A DNA stretch of 64,000 nt, taken from assembly GCA_030015575.1 (NCBI GenBank), contig JASDDO010000024.1, forward strand, positions 222,290,996-222,354,995, given 5' to 3'. Positions 23,516 through 32,600 of this stretch are shown here, in pieces. Source of the stretch: Agapanthus africanus (taxonomy: Eukaryota; Streptophyta; Magnoliopsida; Asparagales; Amaryllidaceae). Made by a program: the position numbers and the translations under genes. The notes under the pieces are model-generated. The model made no database searches and was not told the origin of the DNA. It saw nothing but the letters and a program-made list of their open reading frames with translations. The first letter of the stretch is position 1. The number at the start of each line of letters is the position of its first letter.

Positions 23516-23569
23516 TATGGTCGCCCTCGTCCGTGTTTCACGGGGCCAGGGGGTTGCTCCAGGTTTCGT

Positions 23570-24050
23570 AGTTTAAAGACGTCGCGGTCAAGGTTAAGGA
23601 CCTCATAGTCCGTGGATTTAAGGACTCCACATTCCGATGTTAGTTTTAAGACATCACGGTCAAGGTTAAGGACCTCATAGTCCGTGGATTTAGGGACTCC
23701 ACAGTCCGATGTTAGTTTTAAGACATCACGGTCAAGGTTAAGGACCTCATAGTCCTTGGATTTAGGGACTCCACAGTCCGATGTTAGTTTTAAGACATCA
23801 CGGTCAAGGTTAAGGACCTCATAGTCCGTGGATTTAGGGACTCCACAGTCCGATGTTCGGTTGCAGGGACCCGTCACCTCTTTGAAGACGTTGAGGAATT
23901 ACAACGCCAGGTATCAAAGGAGTGAAGAGATGTACCCTTAAACCAAGGCAGAATCCGTAAGGAATCGGGGTGGTTGATCGTTAGTTTTAAGACATCACGG
24001 TCGAGGTTAAGGACATCATAGTCCGTGGATTTTAAGGACTCCACAGTCCG
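23570..24050. repeat. 72-bp tandem repeat in Tat-1 spacer
   Basis: Four and a half units homologous to the LTR 72-bp repeat, with private substitutions (CACGGTC for CTCGGTC; GGACCTCATAGTCC for GGACGTCGTAGTCC). A further partial unit at 23980-24050 follows a block (23866-23940) that also matches the LTR (15655-15730). LTR-derived sequence has therefore been copied into the interior, or the reverse. Confidence 0.85.
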
Positions 24051-24054
24051 GTAT

Positions 24055-24815
24055 TTGCTCTGGATGCTTCACACGGGTTCACTGCCGTGCTTGGCGAGGA
24101 CCAGGCTCCGCTCTGGGCGTTTTCCGCGGGGTCAAAGAGTGACATTATCCGCGTTCCACGTAACCAGGAATTTTGCACTAGATGCTTCACACGGGTTCAC
24201 TGCCATGCTCGGCGAGGACTAGGCTCCGCTCTGGATGCTTCACACGGGTTCACTGCCGTGCTCTGCGAGGACCAGGATCTGCTGTGGACGTTTTCCACGG
24301 GGTCAAAGAGTGACGTTATCCGCGTTCCACGTAACCAGGAATTTTGCACTAGATGCTTCACACGGGTTCACTGCCGTGCTCGGCGAGGACTAGGCTCCGC
24401 TCTGGATGCTTCACACGGGTTCATTGCCGTGCTCTGCGAGGACCAGGATCCGCTCTGGACGTTTTCCACGGGGTCAAAGAGTGACGTTATCCGTGTTCCA
24501 CGTAACCAGGAATTTTTGCACTAGATGCTTCACACGGGTTCACTGCCGTGCTCGGCGAGGACTAGGCTCCGCTCTGGATGCTTCACACGGGTTCACTGCC
24601 GTGCTCTACGAGGACCAGGATCCGCTCTGGACGTTTTCCACGGGGTCAAAGAGTGACGTTATCCGCGTTCCACGTAACCAGGAATTTTGCACTAGATGCT
24701 TCACACGGGTTCACTGCCGTACTCGGCGAGGACTAGGCTCCGCTCTGGACGTTTTCCACGAGGTTAAAGAGTGACGTTATCCGCGTTCCACGTAACCAGG
24801 AATTTTGCTGATTGT
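24055..24815. repeat. ~175-bp tandem repeat in Tat-1 spacer
   Basis: About four units, each with one or two GATGCTTCACACGGGTTCACT blocks, CACGG/CCGTG inverted repeats, GGCGAGGACTAGGCTCCGC and a GGTCAAAGAGTGACG block. Open frames on the + strand across it are repetitive and resemble no protein. Confidence 0.85.
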
Positions 24816-26045
24816 ATCCGCATTTCACGGGATGGAGGTTTGACTGTTGGCGATATGTATATCACCGAGCCATGGAACTGGGACTTGCCGCTGTTCCGCT
24901 TAGCTTGAAGTTGTGTCCGTCGTTACGAGACGAATGTTGGGATGATCTCTAGGTCTCTTGTGGCCCGTCGAGATTTAGTTTCTTTCTTTGGTGAAACCTG
25001 GGGGGGAGGTATGTTCCCTTTTTGTTTACGCCCTTGGATTGTGTACAGGGTGTGATGGAACATCACCTGTAGGGCATAAATTGAAACCCTTTTTTTTTTA
25101 TCTTTTATTTCATTTTCCGCGATGCTCTATCATTTCAGCTTTTATATCGCGGAGGTCGCGATTGCCCCATCATTTCGGCTATTTTTCGCGGTGCCCAATC
25201 ATTTCGGCTATTTATTTATTTTCTGCTCGCTGCTTTTTATTGCGAGTTGCCCCATCATTTCGGCTATTTTTCACGCATACATTTTTACTTGCTGCTTTTT
25301 ATTGCAAGTTGCCCCATCATTTCGGCTATTTCGTATGCATGCGTGGCTTGCTAGCTTTCTCGCCGCAAGCTTGGATTTTAGGTACCGATTTCGGCATCAG
25401 CACCGCTACAACTGGGATGTTGCCAGGAGCGAATCTTCATTTTCCTCTGTCGATGTTGAACAAAGGTGGCTTAGTAAACAGGGTTAAGGGTCCTGTCGAC
25501 CAAGGCTTTTGACTTCATGAGCCGTAAGGGTCTCACAAAGGTATTTCTCCCTACAAGTCGTGAGGATCTTGCAGGTGTATTTTCTCCTTAGGGATCGTGA
25601 GGATTCCTAAGCGTATGTTCCTCTGTAAGTCGTAAGGATCCTACAAGAGGGCTTTCTCCTTATAGGTCGAGAGGACCTACAAGGGTTGCTCATCATATGG
25701 ACATATCCCTAGTCACGGGTGGGACTTTGCTGGGGAAATGTTTATTCGTGCCCGTGGATTGTATACAAGGGTCAATATGAGCCGCTTGTAGGGCAATATC
25801 AAAGGTTGTGGGGGATTTGCTTAAGAACAGGTTTAGGTTTCTGTAACTTAAGACTTTTAAGTCTTATGAGCCGTGAGGGTCCCATAAGAGAATTCTCCTT
25901 ACGAGTCGTAAGGATCTCGCAAGTGCATTTTCTACTTAGGAATCGTGAGAATCCCTAAGTGTGTTGCTCCTTTGTGAGTCGTAAGGATCTCACGCAGGTG
26001 GTTTCTCCTTACAAGGTCGAAAGGACTCTGTAAGTGTCTTTTAAT
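24816..26045. repeat. Structured spacer of Tat-1 (mixed hairpin families)
   Basis: No gene. It holds GCCC/GGGC bulged hairpins at 25030-25075 and 25750-25794, a block of four repeats of GCCCCATCATTTCGGCTATTT (25160-25335) with CTCGC/GCGAG and CTTGC/GCAAG hairpins between them, one CTGG/CCAG nested hairpin (about 25398-25435), and two runs of TCGTRAGGAT hairpins (25510-25690 and 25860-26040). On the sense strand all of this lies in the 3' untranslated part of the genomic RNA, after pol. Confidence 0.75.
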
Positions 26046-26325
26046 GAGGTTGCGCCCTTTCGGGTTTTCACAAACACTCGCCGGTAGTCCTGCTGTTTTT
26101 ACTCACGAAGCCCTTTCGGGTTTTCATCCGTGCCCCTTTTGCTTATGGACATACCGTTTTTTTTTATTCCTTTTCTCTTTTTTTTTTACAAGGTCGCGCC
26201 CTTTCGGGTTTTCATGAACACTTGCCGGCAGCCCTGCTGTTTTTACTCACGGAGCCCTTTCGGGTTTTCATCCGTGCCCATTTTGCTTATGGACATACCG
26301 TTTTTTTTTTATCATTTTTCATTTT
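26046..26325. repeat. ~140-bp direct repeat with CCCTTTCGGG hairpins
   Basis: Two tandem copies (about 26046-26180 and 26188-26325) of a block with two CCCTTTCGGG cores, flanking arms such as CACGGA/TCCGTG, and a long T tract. A third, related copy lies in Tat-2 at 60475-60620. Confidence 0.8.
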
Positions 26326-26394
26326 TTTTATTTTTCTTTTTCTCCTTCTTTTTTTTTATTCATCTCGTCAGCCTAAGAATGCTGCGGTAGTAGT

Positions 26395-26585
26395 TTAGGG
26401 ACGTTTCGGTCCGTCGTTAGTTTAAGGACATTTCGGTCAGTTGTTAGTTTAAGAACGTTTCGGAACATCGTTAGTTTAAAGACGTTTCGGTCCGTCGATA
26501 GTTTAAGGACGTTTCGGTCCGTCGTTAGCTTAAGGACATTTCGGTCCGTTATTAGTTTAAGGACATTTCGGTCCGTCGTTAAGGG
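26395..26585. repeat. 27-bp minisatellite (GGAC-N6-GTCC)
   Basis: Seven units of GTTTAAGGACATTTCGGTCC plus seven bases, each a small GGAC/GTCC inverted repeat. It is the short version of the LTR 72-bp repeat and ends about 90 bp downstream (in element orientation) of the pol stop codon. Confidence 0.85.
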
Positions 26586-26677
26586 GAAGGTTGGCCACTG
26601 CTTATGAGGTCTGAGCTTAGGAAGATAGCGAGCGGACATAGTCGTCGTCATCTATCATTGACCCAGGCTGTGGCTCG

Positions 26678-29600
26678 CTAAGCATAGTATTTCTTTAAGA
26701 AGCGGCCATTTATTGGCCTGAAAGGTCTCTCACCGTGCATGTCCATGAGTAGATAGGCTCCACCCTGGTAGACCTTGTCTATGATGTACGGGCCTTCATA
26801 GTTCGGCTCAAATTTTTCCCGCTTGGCGCGATTGGGGATTATAGGTCTTTTGACCACTAGTACGAGTTCGCCTTGGCGGAATGTCCTCGGCCTGGTCAAT
26901 CTTTCATACGAGCGCGTCATCTTTGCTTTGTAGGCCTCTAGGTTTTGTTGCGCTATGAGCCGGGTTTCATCGAGGGCATCAAGCTCCTCGAGCCGAAGGT
27001 GAGCATTTTCTTCGCCCGTCAGCTCGTAGTGGACTGCCACTCGTAGAGAGGGTAACTCTATCTCGAGGGGGAGCACTGCTTCCGTCCCAAATACCAACGC
27101 GTACGGCGTTGTGTTCGTGGCCGTCTTGAATGTAGTTCGATAGGCCCAAAGGGCCTCTTGCAGCCTCTCGTGCCAGTCTCTCTTATTCCGGGACACCGTC
27201 TTTTTTATGATCTTCATCAAGGTCTTATTGAAGGCCTCGGCCAGACCGTTAGCTCGTGGATTGTAAACTGAAGAATATCTCCAGTCTATATTGTGCTGTT
27301 GCGCGAAGCGGCAAATCTTATGGCTTCTGTAGGCTGGCCCATTATCGGAGATAATCCGCCGTGGGGTTCCAAACCGATAGATAACGTGCGTCTTGAAGAA
27401 GTGGAGGATGTTCTCCGTCTTCACTTCCCTCAGTGGTACTGCTTCTGCCCATTTGGAGAAATAATCAGTTGTCGCCAGGATGAAACGATGTCCCCGGGAC
27501 GATGCTGGCTCGATGGGGCCGACTATGTCAGTCCCCCACATTACGAATGGCCAGCTAGCCACCGTTGGGTGTAGTGGATTCGGTTGTTGGTGGATAAAGT
27601 CTCCATGAATCTGGCACGAGTGGCATTGCTTCGCATACTCGAGGCAGTCCTGGATCATCGTGGGCCAGTAGTAACGCATCCGTTTAATTTTTAACTTCAT
27701 CTTTGGGCCTGCTTGGTGAGAACCGCAGAGTCCGTCGTGAACTTCCTGAACGACTCTTTCTGCTTCGTCAGGTCCTAAGCATCTCAGCCATAGAGAATCA
27801 AACGATCTCTTGTATAGAGTATCGTTGACGAAACCGAAAGATAGAGCTCGTTTCATGAGCTGATGTCTTGAGGACGCTTCTTCGGGCATTCGGTGGGACC
27901 TAAAGTAGTCTATGAAGACTTCCCTCCAGTCCTCGGCCTTCTCACGGTCTTTTATTTGTAGGGTCGTCTGCTCAGTCGCTCCCTTTTCTTCGTATGATTC
28001 CGGAGATATTTCCGCTGGGACGAGCACTCGACGGCTTTGTACCACGATTCTGACGTCATCGAGGTTCTCGTCAGCCAGTTCTTTAGCGAGCTTAGCTAAC
28101 GCGTCTGCTTTGCTATTTTCCGCACGTGGTATACTTTCCAAAGTATAGGAGGGAATTTGGGTCAGCAGTTGTTGCACCTTTTCGCCGTATTTCACCAATT
28201 CTGGTTTGCATGTCTGGTAGTCGCCGTTTACTTGACTAACGACCAGTTGGGAGTCCCCATACACGAGGATATTTTCAATTCCCACGTCGATGGCGATCTC
28301 GAGGCCTGCTATCAGAGCTTCATATTCAGCTTCATTATTTGTCCTCGGCTCTGTTAAGGAGAAGGCGAAGCGCATTATCCCTCCTTGTGGAGTTACGAAG
28401 ATGAGGCCTATCCCCGATTTGATCATTGGGATACCTTGTTTCCGCTTCTTCACGGAGGACGCTCCATCGAAATAGAGTTCCCATCGGGTACTACCGCCGC
28501 CGATCGCATCAAATGCATGCTCGTCCAGCAAATCGCAGTTTAGAGGAGAACCGGCAGGTACTGGATGCTCAGCGAGGAAGTCGGCAATGGCCTGGCCTTT
28601 CACTGCCTTAAGAGGTCGATACGTTATTGAGAACTCCATCAGGAGTAGAGCCCATTTAGCGAGTCGACCCGTCAATATAGCCTTTGACATCAAATATTTA
28701 AGAGGGTCCACCTTCGAGATGAGACGGACTTCATGTGCCAACGCATAGTGCCTGAGCTTTGTTATCGCGAAGATTAACGCCAAGCAATGTTTTTCAATGG
28801 GAGAGTAGCTTTCTGCCCCCAGCAGAACTCGACTTAAGTAGTAGAGTGCTCTCTCTTTCCCTTGATCGTTCTCTTGTGCCCATAATGCGCCTAAGGAACC
28901 TTCGAGGGCGGTTGTATAAAGAATGATGGGTTTTCCCTTGACCGGCGCGGCCAACACCGGAGGGTTCTGCAGGTACTGCTTGATCTCGTCTAGTGCACCT
29001 TGGCATTTATGATCCCAAACGAATGGAGTTCCTTTCTTCATCAGGTGGCTGTAAGGACGGCACTTGCCTGAAAGATTGGCGATAAACCGCCGGATGTATG
29101 CGAGCTTCCCTTGGAGAGACCGCAACTGTTTGAGGGTTCTTGGCGGAGGCATTTCCATGATCGCCTTGATCTTAGATGGATCTATTTCGATACCTCGATG
29201 TCGGATGATGGATCCTAGGAATTTACCCGAGGAAACTCCAAACGCGCATTTGAGGGGATTCATCTTCAAATTGTATTGCCGAAGGCGTTGAAATACAGTC
29301 TCCAGATGCTTTAAATGCTCTTCGTATGACATGCTCTTTACTACAAGGTCATCGATATAGCACTCGACGATGTCATGTATGAGGTCGTTGAAGATTTTTG
29401 TCATGGCCCTTTGATAGGTAGCGCCGGCGTTCTTTAGACCAAAGGGCATAACCCTGTAGCAGAATATACCCAAAGGGGTCCGGAAAGCGGTGTGCTTCTG
29501 GTCTTCGGGATGCATCTTTATCTGATTGTATCCTGATGAACCGTCCATAAAGGAGAAAACCTCGTGAGTGGACGTATTATCTATCATTAGCTCGGTTACT

Positions 29601-32600
29601 GGTACTGGGAAATCGTCCTTTGGACAGGCTTTATTGAGATCCCTGAAATCCACGCATATGCGTACTGTCCCATTCTTCTTCATTACCGGAACGATATTGG
29701 CGATCCAGTCGGGGTACTGGACTTCTTGGATAAATCCAGAATCGATCAGCTTCTTGACTTCGGCGTTGATGCTCATTTCAAGCTCGAGTCGCATCCTTCT
29801 TGGCGCCTGCTTGACTGGCTTGATATCTGGGGATATTGCTAATTTATGCACAGCAATCTCCGGATCTAATCCTGGCATCTCGGAGTAGTTCCACGCGAAG
29901 CAGTCTTTATGCCGTAGAAGCACGTTCTTTAACGCAGCCACCCTTTCTTCAGATAGCAGCTCGCTGACAAATGTCGGTCGCGGGTCATCTGCCGATCCCA
30001 ACTCAATCTTCTTGAGGTTATCTGCAGTAGTATGTATGCCGTCTTCCAGTTCTTTTGGAGCTGGCGGAAATTCTGAGACCACCTCATCATTGCTGTTCTC
30101 AAAGCACCAGGGAAGGTCATCCACGTTCTCGGGCTCTTCTTTTAATAACGTAATCGTATAACAGGTGCGAATCCGCTTCCAGGACTGAGGTGGATCTGGT
30201 TTTGCTTTTGCGGCTTTGGGTTCGTGCTTTTGTGGCGGCGTTACCTTCCAACCGTTGGATAAAGCGAATCTGCCCTGTTGGTACTGGTCCTCGACCCAGT
30301 TCTTGAAGGTGAAGCAGTCTTCGGTAGGATGTCCTATGGCTCGGTGATAAAAGCAATAGCTCAGATGAGAAGCCTTGTTAACTTGCTCAGGGTGTCTAGA
30401 CTCTGGAAGCGCGATCATTTGATGTTTTATAGCGAGCTTGAGTAACCTCTCCGTCTTGTCTCGAGGGAAGGAGTACGCTCGACTCATCTTCTTTATGAGG
30501 GACAAATCCGAGCCGCGCAATACCCGATCACGTAACTCCCTAATCCTGCGTCGTTGTTGTCGGCTCCTCTTTCTGCTTCTTGATTTATTTCCGTCTCTGC
30601 GTCGGGCCTTGCGTACAACGGGTTGACAAGGATGGGCATCTTTGTCTTTTGCAGCCTGTTGAAACAGACGTTGCGTCCTGGCCTTCTCGTAGATGGCCAT
30701 CTCACGGTTGCGGTCTTCCCGAGTTTTTTGACCCACTTTCCTGATAAGCTTGTCCATTCGTTCTTCAAACGACGGACTCGGCACTTCAATCGCGGGGTCT
30801 AGTTTTGATGAGGGGTTGGCATTTCCTGACAGGGCGTCCTCTTCTTCATCAAAGGTATATATAGCGTAGCTACTGTAGGCCCGTTCCCGTTTTCCGGTTC
30901 TCGCGTATCCAAGCCCAAGTGTTTCCATTTTCCCGTTGGGCAATTTGCGTTGAGTCCCAGGGACATCCCAAATCCTGTTGTAGAACCGAGCCTGTCGAAC
31001 AGTCTGTTTTAAGGGTACTCCTTGGCGCTTCAATAGCCTCTTTAGTCCATTTGTGTAGTATCTGGGCAGACGGATGGGTTGGAGCCTGTCGAGTGTAACA
31101 TCCGTGCCATGCCAGATCTCTTTCTCTATTTTCGACTCTGAGGATCGGTAGAACAGGATTAACTTCTCACCCCTTATCCTGGGAGGGACGTAAAATGTTT
31201 GCAGGTCTTGCACATTGTGAGCTTGAAGTGTGTCGAGATCCTTGTAGTGTTCTCGCGGTACCATGGTGATTTGCAAACTCTGATCATCGCTAGGGGGTGC
31301 TTGTATTGACAGCCGATTGGAGAACACGGCATTGACCTCATCTTCCGAGTCACTTCCGAAGACCAACATGGGGACGGACGTCCCCGGGTTGTTGCGTTGA
31401 GATGGCCCGGCATAAACTATCTCTTCTTCTTCTTCGGTATCGCTCCCGAAAACAGGGATGGCGGCGGCGGCTTTGTTCTCCGGCTTGCGACACCTTTCTG
31501 TATCCTCGAAATCTGGCAAAAAGTACTTCGCATCTTCGTATTTGCGGACCTCGTTCACGGAAAATGGGTTCAACTCACCTGTTACGGTATACTCGAAACC
31601 ATCCTTAAAGTACTTCATACACTGATGTTGTGTAGAAGGGATGATGTTGTACTCGTGTAGCCAAGGACGACCAAGCAAGGCGTTGTAGCAGGTCTTGGCG
31701 TCAATGACATGGAATTTGATGTCTGTGACGAGTAGTCCAAAGCGTAATGTTAGTATCACGGATCCGAGAGTCCGTGACGATTGTGAATCGAAACCGGAGA
31801 TGGTAATTTTGTCACGAGCGAGGTGTTGCACACTTATGCAGATTTCCTTTAACACCCGAACGTTAAGGAGATTAACGGAGGATCCATTATCCACTAGGAT
31901 CTTGCCTATCTTGATATCATGGCAGTATCCAGAGACATATAGGGGACGGTTGTGGTCGCACGTCCCGAGAAGGAGGTCTTCGTCACCGAAAGTGATGTCG
32001 GCCGTATGCACCTCCTCCAGTTCATCCTTCATCCTTTTAGTGGAGAGGAAGGCTTGGAATTGCTCAGGTTCTTGTAGCGCCTTAATTAGTGAATCTCGCG
32101 CTTCTTTTGATAATAGGAGGGCATCGAGAATGCTAAGCTGGGAAGGTAGCTTCCTTAGGTGCGCTAGGATATTGTAGTCCACCTTACCCTTCCTGGGAGG
32201 GTCTTTGGTAGTTAGTTCTTTCATGACTTGGTCATCTAAAGTGATATCCTCAGTGACCTTTTCCTTTCCCTTATCTTTTCTATTCGCGAGCCCGAGATTC
32301 TTTTCTGGGAGTGTGCGATTGCGCAGCTGAATGTTCTCGCAGGCCTCCGATTTCTCCTCTTTCCCTAAAACGGATTCTTTAAAGAGAGGGCCCAGAGCCA
32401 TTTCTTCATCAGAGTCGCTCCCAAAGGTGAGAACTTGTGACCCCCCGGCGTTAACCATGTAACAGCTGCCAGTAGTTCTGTTGTGCCCGTCGACAGTACT
32501 TCTTCGCTCCCGACGAATCTTGCGTTTCATGCGCTTAAAATGTTGCCGATGAGCAACATATCCTTGCCACCATATCTTAAAGGCGTCGCACTCCTCCGTA

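Noticed and set aside
24087-24774. Overlapping + strand frames rich in Arg, Cys and Gly
   Set aside because: They come from the ~175-bp tandem repeat and shift frame between units.
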